Both the position numbers and the translations under genes were made by a program. The notes under the pieces are model-generated. The model worked only from the letters and a program-made list of their open reading frames with translations. It was not told where the DNA came from and searched no databases. DNA of 64,000 nucleotides, taken from positions 1,178,001 to 1,242,000 of the forward strand of contig NZ_JACVAJ010000002.1 of NCBI RefSeq assembly GCF_014851815.1. The letters run 5' to 3'. Numbering within the stretch: position 1 is the stretch's first letter; the number at the start of each line of letters is the position of its first letter. The stretch is from Pseudoxanthomonas sp. PXM01 (GTDB taxonomy: Bacteria; Pseudomonadota; Gammaproteobacteria; Xanthomonadales; Xanthomonadaceae). Shown here in pieces: positions 17,912-24,744 of this stretch.

Positions 17912-17946
17912 GAAGAAACGGTAAGTGCGCGTGGGGCTTTGCCCCC
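17912..17946 (+). other. candidate oriT, IncQ/MOB_Q type
   Basis: The sequence GAAGAAACGGTAAGTGCGC (17912-17930) closely resembles the oriT core of IncQ plasmids (an inverted repeat arm ending GAAACCGG followed by TAAATGCGCCC or TAAGTGCGCCC). It is followed by a small GGGGC-TTT-GCCCC hairpin (17933-17945). It lies ~100 bases upstream of the MobA/MobL gene start, as expected. The rest of the 17812-18183 gap holds no gene I can support. Confidence 0.6.
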
Positions 17947-18183
17947 CCCTACTGATACCCACTACCAGCTTCCGCTTCCTTCAGCTGATCTACCAACACT
18001 CAACATGCCTGTCTCATATAGGTAGGACTGATGACGTAAAGATTTACACGACCGGTCTGGGATCATTCCGCGGCGAGGCTGCAGTAACGACAAGGGCGCC
18101 TGGGCGGAGCATGTACTCGGAGCCGGCGTTGGATGATGCCGATATGCTCTGGAAACAAAAAAAGGGAAATTGGATCGCACATG

Positions 18184-18214
18184 AAGGAAGGGGAGCCAGC
18201 GGCTCCCCTTCCTT
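18184..18214 (-). terminator. strong hairpin ending the lipoprotein operon
   Basis: A perfect 14-bp inverted repeat with a 3-base loop (arms 18184-18197 and 18201-18214; AAGGAAGGGGAGCC) lies about 10 bases past the stop of the leftward lipoprotein gene. On the minus strand a run of T residues follows only ~20 bases later, so termination is likely but not of textbook form. Confidence 0.6.
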
Positions 18215-18224
18215 ACCTAACGAC

Positions 18225-18881
18225 TCAACGGCAGCGGGCCATGCCGTATTGTTCCCAACGACAGTTTGCTTCCCGCCAAGCCTGCATGGCTTGTGACACG
18301 TGCCCGAGCACGTTGCCATCATCGTCCACACACACGATGCCGCAGGTCATACCTCCATGCAGGACATGAAGATTGCGGATCACCGTGGTGTGGGCCTGCA
18401 GGTAGGCCTCGTCTACCACCTCCCCGCTAGCCAGCGCGCACTCGGCATGATCAGGATAGAAACTGCAGTTCGCCGGGTAGACCGGATATCCATTCGCGCT
18501 TACCTGTGTTGGAACGCCCACGAGGCGGCCTTGATTGCCGGTGCGCGCTGCAGCCTGAACCTCCAGCAGATCGGCTTGGTACTCAGGCCCGTCTGGCGGG
18601 AGGTCGGTAGACGCCACGACTACGGGTTCGTCCGCCGCCTCCGGAGGCGCTCCTGACCACTCAGCGATTCCACCCGGCCCTTCCTCCGGAGCGACGGATA
18701 CGTCATTGGCTGATACCGGCTCGCTGATGATGGTCGTTTGGCTGGCAGGTGCACTCTCCTGCTTGCGTTCGACCGGCATCCCCAGACTGGCTCCAAGCTG
18801 GTCACATCCTGTGAGCAAAGCCAGCAGTACTGCGGTGACGCATATCACACCCAGAAAGCTACGAACGCCCTTCCACGTCAT
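18225..18881 (-). CDS. element-encoded lipoprotein (218 aa)
   Basis: Starts MTWKGVRSFLGVICVTAVLL and reaches the lipobox LLTGC near residue 27; GGAG lies 8 bases before the ATG. After an acidic, Pro/Ser/Ala-rich linker (~60 residues) a C-terminal domain carries several cysteines (NCSFYPDHAECA, MTCGIVCVDDDG, ANCRWEQ) likely paired in the periplasm. The start overlaps the stop of the upstream membrane protein gene (ATGA). It is in the mobile element beside oriT and the relaxase, so a surface or entry-exclusion-like role is conceivable; no homology is claimed. Confidence 0.7.
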   Translation of the reverse strand: MTWKGVRSFLGVICVTAVLLALLTGCDQLGASLGMPVERKQESAPASQTTIISEPVSANDVSVAPEEGPGGIAEWSGAPPEAADEPVVVASTDLPPDGPEYQADLLEVQAAARTGNQGRLVGVPTQVSANGYPVYPANCSFYPDHAECALASGEVVDEAYLQAHTTVIRNLHVLHGGMTCGIVCVDDDGNVLGHVSQAMQAWREANCRWEQYGMARCR

Positions 18882-19231
18882 CCCTGATCTCCGCCCGGCA
18901 AGCCGGGAACCACTTTCTCCTGCACTACCGTGACCTGACGGGCCTTGATCTGACCGGACAGCAGGGGGCTGAGCACCATGTACACCAGAACGACTAATGC
19001 CGACAGCCACGCCTCAATGGCGATCGTCCAGAAGAAGAGGAAGACATGCAGCCCCCAGAACAGGATCGGCGACAGCACTCCAATAGCCTTGCGCAGCTTG
19101 ATCCGGTTGACCACCACGTTGTTCTGGAAGTACGGGAGCGGGAAGTGCCCGTTCTTGAGGCTCAGGTAGGCCCGCAGGCTTACGGGGATGATGAAGAAGA
19201 CTAGTGCAAGGGTGTAGATGAAGACGCCCAT
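18878..19231 (-). CDS. small polytopic membrane protein (117 aa)
   Basis: Three predicted membrane segments: residues ~3-22 (FIYTLALVFFIIPVSL), ~50-71 (IGVLSPILFWGLHVFLFFW) and ~73-92 (AIEAWLSALVVLVYMVL), then a basic/Val-rich tail. Unknown family. It is the middle of a three-gene leftward operon with lipoproteins on either side, translationally coupled to the downstream one, suggesting one envelope-associated module within the element. Confidence 0.7.
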   Translation of the reverse strand: MGVFIYTLALVFFIIPVSLRAYLSLKNGHFPLPYFQNNVVVNRIKLRKAIGVLSPILFWGLHVFLFFWTIAIEAWLSALVVLVYMVLSPLLSGQIKARQVTVVQEKVVPGLPGGDQG

Positions 19232-19275
19232 GTAGTTGCTACTCCTTTGAAGTATGAAAGTTGAAGGGGGGCGTG

Positions 19276-19677
19276 TCAGAAGCCCATGGCGTAGCCGAGG
19301 ATTGGGGTGAGCATCTTGTTCTGATACTCAACCAGAACCTCGCCACCGGCCTGATCGGTGTCGACCCGATAAGTGAAGTCCACGGAACGCTCGCGATCGT
19401 GGTAGGTGTAGGTGACGCGGGCATCGCATTGATAGCTGTCGATGGCCTCGTCGTAGTCCAACGTGCGGATGTTGGAGATCTCGTAGGTATCCAGGATCCC
19501 CATGAACTCCTCAGGCGTTCCCCGCTGGGTTTGAGAGGCGTACTTCTCCACTTCTGCCTCGATGGCTTGATCGAGGATGGAAAGCGTGTCCGCGTCACCG
19601 CAGTCTGGCGTGCCCCCTGCACATCCGGCCAAGAGGACGGATATCAGCAACGCGCTGGCGGATGTCTTTTTTTGCAT
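19276..19677 (-). CDS. element-encoded lipoprotein (133 aa)
   Basis: Signal peptide MQKKTSASALLISVLLAGC with lipobox LLAGC, then a ~110-residue domain that starts with Cys-rich PDCGDADTL and continues with beta strands (YQCDARVTYTYHDRERSVDFTYRV). The fold looks like a small NTF2/cystatin-like exported domain. First gene of the leftward operon; divergent from the Xre regulator gene, sharing a 126-base regulatory region with a palindromic site. Function unknown. Confidence 0.7.
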   Translation of the reverse strand: MQKKTSASALLISVLLAGCAGGTPDCGDADTLSILDQAIEAEVEKYASQTQRGTPEEFMGILDTYEISNIRTLDYDEAIDSYQCDARVTYTYHDRERSVDFTYRVDTDQAGGEVLVEYQNKMLTPILGYAMGF

Positions 19678-19761
19678 TTGATTTTCCTGTCTGTTTGGAG
19701 CAGCAACCGGACCGACCTAGGACTGCTTGCGCTGGCATTGGCGCCCGAGTTGTGCTAATCG

Positions 19762-19784
19762 TAGTATGTCGAATACTAGTATTC
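19762..19784. promoter_or_regulatory. candidate operator of the Xre/C-like regulator
   Basis: GAATACTAGTATTC (19771-19784) is a perfect 14-base palindrome. The half-site TAGTAT also occurs at 19762-19767, in the same orientation and 15 bases from its copy at 19777, giving a two-site arrangement as in controller (C) protein operators. It lies 19 bases before the regulator ATG and between two divergent genes, so autoregulation and control of the lipoprotein operon are likely. Confidence 0.55.
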
Positions 19785-19803
19785 AAACCGAGACCATCTC
19801 TCG

Positions 19804-20028
19804 ATGGCTCGGGCAGCTCACGAAACACGATTGGTCACCGTTTTCGCCGGTAATGTCCGGCGATTGAGGAAAGAGCGCGGGCTATCCCAAGAGGAATTGG
19901 CCGAAGCGGCAGGCGTACATAGAACCTACGTTGGCATGATCGAGCGTGGCGAAAAGAACGTGACGATCTACAACATTGAACGCATTGCTTTGGCGCTCAA
20001 GGTTCGTCCCGGATCCCTTCTTGATTGA
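19804..20028 (+). CDS. Xre-family HTH regulator, C-protein-like
   Basis: 74 residues that are almost only a lambda-repressor-type helix-turn-helix: NVRRLRKERGLSQEELAEAA, GVHRTYVGMIERGEKNVTIY, NIERIALALKV. This compact form is that of controller (C) proteins of restriction-modification systems and of small regulators in mobile elements. It would bind as a dimer to the palindrome just upstream. The nearest restriction genes (EcoRII operon) are ~3 kb away and on the other strand, so whether it controls them or only the element is open. Confidence 0.88.
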   Translation: MARAAHETRLVTVFAGNVRRLRKERGLSQEELAEAAGVHRTYVGMIERGEKNVTIYNIERIALALKVRPGSLLD

Positions 20029-20118
20029 GTAGCGCAGCACTTGCGCGGCGTACACGCCACCGGCAGCACCCGGCCCGCTGGCCAGGTGCTGCCCATACTT
20101 GCCACACAGACGAGATCG

Positions 20119-20631
20119 CTAGACCCACCCCCGAGCAGCCATCGAGACCGCTCTATCAGCAGTCACCACGAAGTGGTCCAGCAACCGAACCTCCACCAGC
20201 CCCAAGGCATTCTTGAGTTGGGCTGTGACCGCCCGATCTGCCGCTGAAGGTTCGGCATAACCGCTGGGGTGGTTGTGGGCCACCATGACGGCCGCCGCAT
20301 TCAGCGCCAGCGCGCGCTGGACCACCACGCGCGGATACACCTGTGCCCCGTCCACCGAGCCGGAGAACATGCGCTCCACGGCGATGAGGCGGTGGCGGCT
20401 ATCGAGGAACGCTACCTCGAAGTGCTCCCGCATCTCGCCACCCAGCCGCAACCGGAAGAACGATTCGCACGCGGATACTTCCCCGAACGACTGGCCGGGG
20501 CTGCCAGCCCGTCGTTCGAGAATCCGCAACGCACGCGCTATCGCCTGGTCCTCTCGCCTTCGACTGGCTTCCTCTGACGGGATCATTCCGGAATCGGTGA
20601 GTGAGCTTGTTCCCGCTCTGGCCAACGTCAT
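20119..20631 (-). CDS. radC: RadC-family JAB-domain protein
   Basis: About 170 residues covering the JAB/MPN domain of RadC (DUF2466) without the N-terminal helix-hairpin-helix region of chromosomal RadC. The metal site HNHPSGYAEPSAAD is complete (His-x-His-x10-Asp with the conserved Ser). RadC-like proteins of this short form are standard passengers of integrative elements; the biochemical role is unresolved despite the old DNA-repair name. The ATG at 20631 overlaps the stop of the DUF932 gene (ATGA), so both are co-translated. Confidence 0.85.
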   Translation of the reverse strand: MTLARAGTSSLTDSGMIPSEEASRRREDQAIARALRILERRAGSPGQSFGEVSACESFFRLRLGGEMREHFEVAFLDSRHRLIAVERMFSGSVDGAQVYPRVVVQRALALNAAAVMVAHNHPSGYAEPSAADRAVTAQLKNALGLVEVRLLDHFVVTADRAVSMAARGWV

Positions 20632-21581
20632 GCCGCCCACCTCGTCACCTCCTCCCACGCGCGCTGCTTGATGCGAGCGCCCTCCCCGAACCAGGCCGCG
20701 TCCCGGCGATGATCATCGCTCCGCGCCCGCCGATGATGGTCGACGTACTCGGTGATGCCGTTGAGCAACCCCCACGCCGTACGCCGGCTTGAAGACAGTT
20801 GGGATCCCTGGCCTCCTCCCTCGATCAGCGCGCGCACGTTGGCTACCGCATGCTCGTTGACCACGGGGACGGCATTGGGAACGGCATAGGTCAGGATGCG
20901 ACGAAGCAGGGCCTCGGCCGAATCCGGATCTACAGGCCGTTCGCATAGTGCCTTCATCTGCTCAACGAAGCCGTCCCAGACCGAGACGGTGATCCCGAGC
21001 TGGCGCTTGACCCGCTCCGGATCGAACTGGCTGCGGTGCGGGACCTTGATGGCACCCTCCCCTTGGCCCACGGCAATCGCCAGTGTGTTGTTGCAGACCA
21101 CGCGGACGGAGGTGAACTGGGCGGTGGTGGCCAGCGTTCCGTCGCAGGCGGTGGCCAATAGCAGGTAGCCATTCACCCGGTCCCGGCCACGAAGCGTGAC
21201 GCTCTGCCCGGTCCGGGCCAGTGCCCAGAACTTTCGGCCTTCCCGCAGAACCCCGGCGGTTTCCAGCTCGAAGCCGTTGGTGGCGGTCAGGTCCCGGTAG
21301 AACTCCAGGATCTCGCCCGGCTGTACGACTTGGAACCGCGTGGAGACCACAGCCAGCGGCTTCTTGGTGTCGGAGCGATACAAGACCTTGTTCTGGGGGA
21401 ACGCATTGATGGCCCCGATGTTGTGGCTGCCGGTGACATATCGGACCTCGGCTTCTTCGATCTGCCAGTCCATGCCGGCTTGCTGCTTCCAGACCTCCAT
21501 GGGCTGCTGACGGGGGAGCTTGTTGCCCAGGCCATGCCAGGGCTTGTGGCCGGCGTAGGCCATGGTTTCAACCAAGTGCAT
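20628..21581 (-). CDS. DUF932 phage/plasmid-like protein
   Basis: 317 residues from the ATG at 21581 (MHLVETMAYAGHKPWHGLG, behind AAGGAAAC). It matches DUF932 / the phage-plasmid-related TIGR03299 family: PWHGLG near the start, VVSTRFQVVQPGE, and the central VNGYLLLATACDGTLA with CNNTLA. These proteins are frequent in conjugative elements and prophages next to RadC, as here; function unknown. The frame continues upstream to 21683 but the added residues lack similarity and would cross a strong hairpin. Confidence 0.85.
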   Translation of the reverse strand: MHLVETMAYAGHKPWHGLGNKLPRQQPMEVWKQQAGMDWQIEEAEVRYVTGSHNIGAINAFPQNKVLYRSDTKKPLAVVSTRFQVVQPGEILEFYRDLTATNGFELETAGVLREGRKFWALARTGQSVTLRGRDRVNGYLLLATACDGTLATTAQFTSVRVVCNNTLAIAVGQGEGAIKVPHRSQFDPERVKRQLGITVSVWDGFVEQMKALCERPVDPDSAEALLRRILTYAVPNAVPVVNEHAVANVRALIEGGGQGSQLSSSRRTAWGLLNGITEYVDHHRRARSDDHRRDAAWFGEGARIKQRAWEEVTRWAA

Positions 21582-21613
21582 TGTCGTTTCCTTGTTAGTG
21601 GTCGGCATAAACG

Positions 21614-21642
21614 CACAAGGCCCGGACGAGCCGGGCCTTGTG
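21614..21642 (-). other. strong hairpin in the DUF932 leader
   Basis: CACAAGGCCCGG and CCGGGCCTTGTG form a perfect 12-bp stem with a 5-base loop (arms 21614-21625, 21631-21642). It lies between the small membrane ORF and the DUF932 start. There is no T-run after it on the minus strand, so it may be a processing or partial-termination signal, not a full terminator. Confidence 0.5.
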
Positions 21643-21663
21643 AGATATGCGTTGGAGGACGGA

Positions 21664-21789
21664 TCAGCGATCGAAGAAGTCACCGCAGTTGCCGCAGGTA
21701 GCCGTAGCCGTGCATTTGACGATGCCAGCCAGAACGGCGGTGGCGACCACCATGATGCAGTAGACCAACTCGACCTTGTTTTTCATCAT
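21664..21789 (-). CDS. small single-span membrane protein (~41 aa)
   Basis: A tiny ORF beginning at ATG 21789 or 21786. Residues: MKNKVELVYCIMVVATAVLA as one membrane span, then a short tail with CTATATCGNCGDFFDR, whose CGNC could bind metal or form a disulfide. It precedes the DUF932 gene on the same strand, with a strong hairpin between. The ribosome site is weak (GGGTATGGGT). Plausible as a small element protein; function unknown. Confidence 0.4.
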   Translation of the reverse strand: MMKNKVELVYCIMVVATAVLAGIVKCTATATCGNCGDFFDR

Positions 21790-22127
21790 TACCCATACCC
21801 TGATGGACGCTGCACAGCGGAGCGCCGAACGCAAAACCAGCCGGTACTGGAATCACGGAGGTAGTATAGGTTTGAGAAGTTTTTCACTGCGGTCGAAGCG
21901 GATGCCATCTGCTCCCGGTTCGGCAATGCTTGGTGCGGGCAGAGCCGACGTGAGGCGATCTGAACGAGTTGTTCGGCCGCATCCTGGTGAACCATGCGAG
22001 AAATCTCGCGCATGAACCAGCGAAACTCCGCTTGACACTTCTGAGGAGAGATCCGCGACTGATTTGGCTCCGCCTGTGACAGCAAACTAGGATCTTCGCC
22101 CCAAGCATTACGAATGCGCCGCTCTAC
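21790..22127. other. gap without a supported gene
   Basis: About 340 bases between the small membrane ORF and the left end of the IS remnant. A leftward frame is open here (WFMREISRMVHQD...), but its only start is a TTG inside the IS end, so it could at most be the tail of a gene cut by the insertion. This stretch should also carry the promoter of the DUF932-RadC operon; no convincing boxes were picked. Confidence 0.3.
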
Positions 22128-22732
22128 CGTAAGCTCCCCCGTCAAGCAGACACCGCAAAAGTAGGACTTCCGGCGCGAGTGACTCGGTACTCGGCGGGCG
22201 TAAGGCCACCGAGCGAGTCATGGGGTCTGGCCTCGTTGCAGTCGATCATCCACCTGTGCGCGGCCTCGCGAACGTCTTCAAGGCGTGCGAACAGGTGTTG
22301 GTCCAGCACTTCCTCGCGGAAGGTGCGGTTGAAGCGTTCGATGTAGGCGTTCTGGTTCGGCTTGCCGGGGTGGAGGTACTGGATGGCCACGCCATCAGCT
22401 TTGGTCCATTGCGTGAAAGGCTCGCCCAGGAACTCCGGGCCGTTATCCGAGCGCAGGACCTGTGGCAGTCCGTTATCGCGCTTGAGCTGCTCGAAGATGC
22501 GAACCAGACGCGTCGAGGTGAGTGAGGTGTCCACCTCGATGTGCAGCGCCTCGCGGTTGAAGTCGTCGACCACGTTGAAGGTGCGGAAGCGCCGCCGACC
22601 GCAGGCCAGCGCATCGGACATGAAATCGACCAACCAAACCGTATCAGGCAGACTTGGCACTTAGAGCGCCACGCGCTCGCGCTTGGGTAAACGCCGCTTT
22701 TATCGGGTGTCTATCGGGTGGGGGAGCTTACG
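22128..22732 (-). mobile_element. internally deleted IS3-family element
   Basis: CGTAAGCTCCCCC at 22128-22140 is exactly inverted at 22720-22732, and the similarity continues inward (both ends read ...AGACACC at the same distance), giving ~27-bp imperfect terminal repeats. Between them is only the C-terminal part of an IS3-type OrfB. At ~605 bases it is half the normal IS3 size (~1.2 kb); orfA and the first part of orfB are missing. No target-site duplication is visible. Confidence 0.75.
22142..22660 (-). pseudogene. IS3-family transposase OrfB, C-terminal part
   Basis: The rve/DDE integrase core of an IS3-family OrfB: DTVWLVDFMSDAL (first Asp), VLRSDNGPEFLG (second Asp), and GKPNQNAYIERFNRTFREEV (Glu), then ARPHDSLGGLTPAEY. 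The catalytic triad is present, but the N-terminal helix-turn-helix region and OrfA are deleted. Upstream in the same frame, after RRLPKRERVAL, a TAA replaces a sense codon that intact relatives would be expected to have (CAA likely). The remnant therefore cannot mobilize itself. Confidence 0.85.
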
Positions 22733-23057
22733 CTGGCTAGCCCTTGATGACGATGATTCGGGTTGGCCAACAGCTATGCGGTCGCAGCTCGTGCATTGCG
22801 AGCGAGACTTGCGAGATGCTGGAATGCGTACAAGGTTGGAGGCCGCTCTCGTCGAGCGGCATGGGCTATGACCAGGCTGTTACTGGTAGTACGTGGCGAC
22901 GCGAGATGCCGGCCTAGCGACACAGATCCTTCACCGGACGCCCGGCGTCGACCTGATTGAGGATTGGGCCACCAGCAATGGGCGTTCCCTGTAGGATTTC
23001 AGGGAGGCGACGCTTCAGCTTTAGTACGGTCCACTAGCTTTGCCGGGTTGCAGATAC
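22733..23057. other. gap without a supported gene
   Basis: About 325 bases between the right end of the IS remnant and the stop of the EcoRII gene. Short open frames exist (for example from 22683) but they cross the IS end and lack protein-like composition. No repeat or terminator was picked. Confidence 0.3.
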
Positions 23058-24296
23058 CTAGAAAAGCGAGCTCACTACACGCTTCTGCCGCCTCTTTACC
23101 AGCCCAAGGAAGCCGCTGACGTCCATCAACCAGCTCTTCTGGTCCGCGCTATATGTTTCGTGCAAGCCCCTCGGCAGCACCAGTTGCAGCCGCTTCTGCT
23201 GCATTTCGCGCGTTTGATTTGGGCTGATCGCTGTTTCAAGGGTAAGCAGGTGCTTCTCTTCGATGCGATCGGCCTCTGATAGCACCTGCCTCCACCGGTC
23301 CTTGCAGGTGCTCTTCACCCCCAGCATTGTCAGATCGAGTGGACTGAATGCGGGGTTGTGATACTCGCCTTCTCCTGGGAAGAGGAAATCCGGCTTGGCA
23401 CGGTTCTCTGTAATAGCGGCACGTGCGAAGCGAATTTCATGAGCAACGAAAATCTCTTGCACATGGTGCTCGAACGCTTGACCAACCCGGCTCTTCCTTC
23501 GATTTTGCACAGACAGCGAGAACTGAATAAAGCTGTCGATGTCGTCGCGCTCAAATCCTTCCGCGAGTCGATCGCCAATCAGATGACGTTCGAGCGTCCG
23601 AAACAGGATCTCCTCGCGCTCCATCCATGCAAGAAGCGCCACGTCGGGAGCCTCCCGGCAATCGATGTCATCGAGAGTTCCGCGAGCGAATGCAGAGAAT
23701 TCTGCCGTCTTCGGGAAAACGCGACCGAAGCGCCCAATCATCATGTCGAGGAAGCTGTCGCTTGGTGGAGCAACTTCGATACCGATGCTTTCCAGAATGT
23801 AGGTGGCCGCAAATCCGATCCTGTCCTGCTCATTCTCTAGCTCGGCGCGAACGGAGAATCGCGGGTGATCCTCGCCAGAAAAGCCAAATAGCCATTCAAC
23901 CTGGCTCGCAGCGCTTGAGCCGTTCTCGGCAATGATCACGAGCAAAGAGCCATTTCGCTGCCGGGCAATTACGAGAAGATCGCCTTCGCTTGCCAGCTGC
24001 GACACCGCCGTCGTTGGAAAATAGAACCGATACTCGGCGGTACGATGCGTTTGATTGGCGCGCGCGTTGTAGAGGGTCAGGAAAGCGTCTTCAAGCACGG
24101 GCTCGGGGTCGTCATCACACAGGTAGATGAAACGAGTGTCCAGGCGGGTGCGTTCCGGTGGCTTGCCCATGAAATCCAGCATTGCGCGTATCGCGTTGTA
24201 CTCATGCTGGTTGGAGCGCGTGTCATTGGCTTCGACTGCTGACAGTCGCTTGATTGCCACGCCATCGAAGTATTCGCTGAGATAGCCCCGTTTCAT
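23058..24296 (-). CDS. EcoRII-type restriction endonuclease
   Basis: 412 residues, close to the EcoRII length (404). The C-terminal ~150 residues are the EcoRII catalytic domain with a PD-(D/E)XK core: AKPDFLFPGEGEYHN with its Asp, and LGVKSTCKDRWRQVLSEADR with the conserved Lys and the CKDRWRQ signature. The N-terminal ~200 residues are the effector DNA-binding domain. EcoRII cuts CCWGG as a two-site type IIE enzyme. The ATG at 24296 overlaps the vsr stop (ATGA), giving coupled translation, and the gene is last in the operon so that methylase is made first. Its A/T content is higher than the neighbouring chromosome. Confidence 0.9.
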   Translation of the reverse strand: MKRGYLSEYFDGVAIKRLSAVEANDTRSNQHEYNAIRAMLDFMGKPPERTRLDTRFIYLCDDDPEPVLEDAFLTLYNARANQTHRTAEYRFYFPTTAVSQLASEGDLLVIARQRNGSLLVIIAENGSSAASQVEWLFGFSGEDHPRFSVRAELENEQDRIGFAATYILESIGIEVAPPSDSFLDMMIGRFGRVFPKTAEFSAFARGTLDDIDCREAPDVALLAWMEREEILFRTLERHLIGDRLAEGFERDDIDSFIQFSLSVQNRRKSRVGQAFEHHVQEIFVAHEIRFARAAITENRAKPDFLFPGEGEYHNPAFSPLDLTMLGVKSTCKDRWRQVLSEADRIEEKHLLTLETAISPNQTREMQQKRLQLVLPRGLHETYSADQKSWLMDVSGFLGLVKRRQKRVVSSLF

Positions 24297-24739
24297 CCCC
24301 TGACCTCCATAGCGTCCTGCTGACTGTCCAACCAATCCCCCACGCGAGCGGCGATATGCTCAGGGGCTCCGGGCTTGCCACGCATGGCGCACTCCCAAAC
24401 TGTCGCTACGCGCCAGCCCGCTTCTCGCAAAAGTGCTTCGGCACGGACGTCATTACGTCGGTTCGTCTCAATCTTGGCACGCCAGAATTCGGTCCGCGTG
24501 CCGGGCTCCCGATAAAGAGGGCAGTCATGGCCATGCCAGAAGCATCCATGAACAAACACCACCGCGCGCCATTTCGGAAAGACGAGATCAGGCTTGCCAG
24601 GCAGTTCTTTGCGGTGCAGGCGAAAGCGTAAGCCTCGCGCATGCAGCGCACGGCGAAGGAGCATTTCCGGCTTGGTATTGCGCGCACGAATGCCGGACAT
24701 CATGCGACTGCGGACATCTGGGGAGACGATGTCCGCCAC
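24293..24739 (-). CDS. vsr: very short patch repair endonuclease Vsr
   Basis: 148 residues with all Vsr hallmarks: DIVSPDVRSRMMSGIRARN start, GKPDLVFPKWRAVVFVHGCF core (catalytic Asp in PDLVF), HGCFWHGHDC and YREPGTRTEFW. Vsr nicks 5' of the T in T:G mismatches that arise by deamination of 5-methylcytosine in CCWGG sites, so it is the natural partner of a Dcm-type methylase. It begins 5 bases after the methylase stop. Length matches E. coli Vsr (156). Confidence 0.95.
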   Translation of the reverse strand: MADIVSPDVRSRMMSGIRARNTKPEMLLRRALHARGLRFRLHRKELPGKPDLVFPKWRAVVFVHGCFWHGHDCPLYREPGTRTEFWRAKIETNRRNDVRAEALLREAGWRVATVWECAMRGKPGAPEHIAARVGDWLDSQQDAMEVRG

Positions 24740-24744
24740 GTCGC

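Noticed and set aside
21790-22145. 118-codon leftward frame next to the IS remnant
   Set aside because: Its only start is a TTG inside the IS terminal repeat and no family is recognisable; it may be the tail of an interrupted gene but this cannot be shown.
22683-22960. Short plus-strand frames at the right end of the IS remnant
   Set aside because: They cross the IS boundary, lack ribosome sites and have no protein-like pattern.
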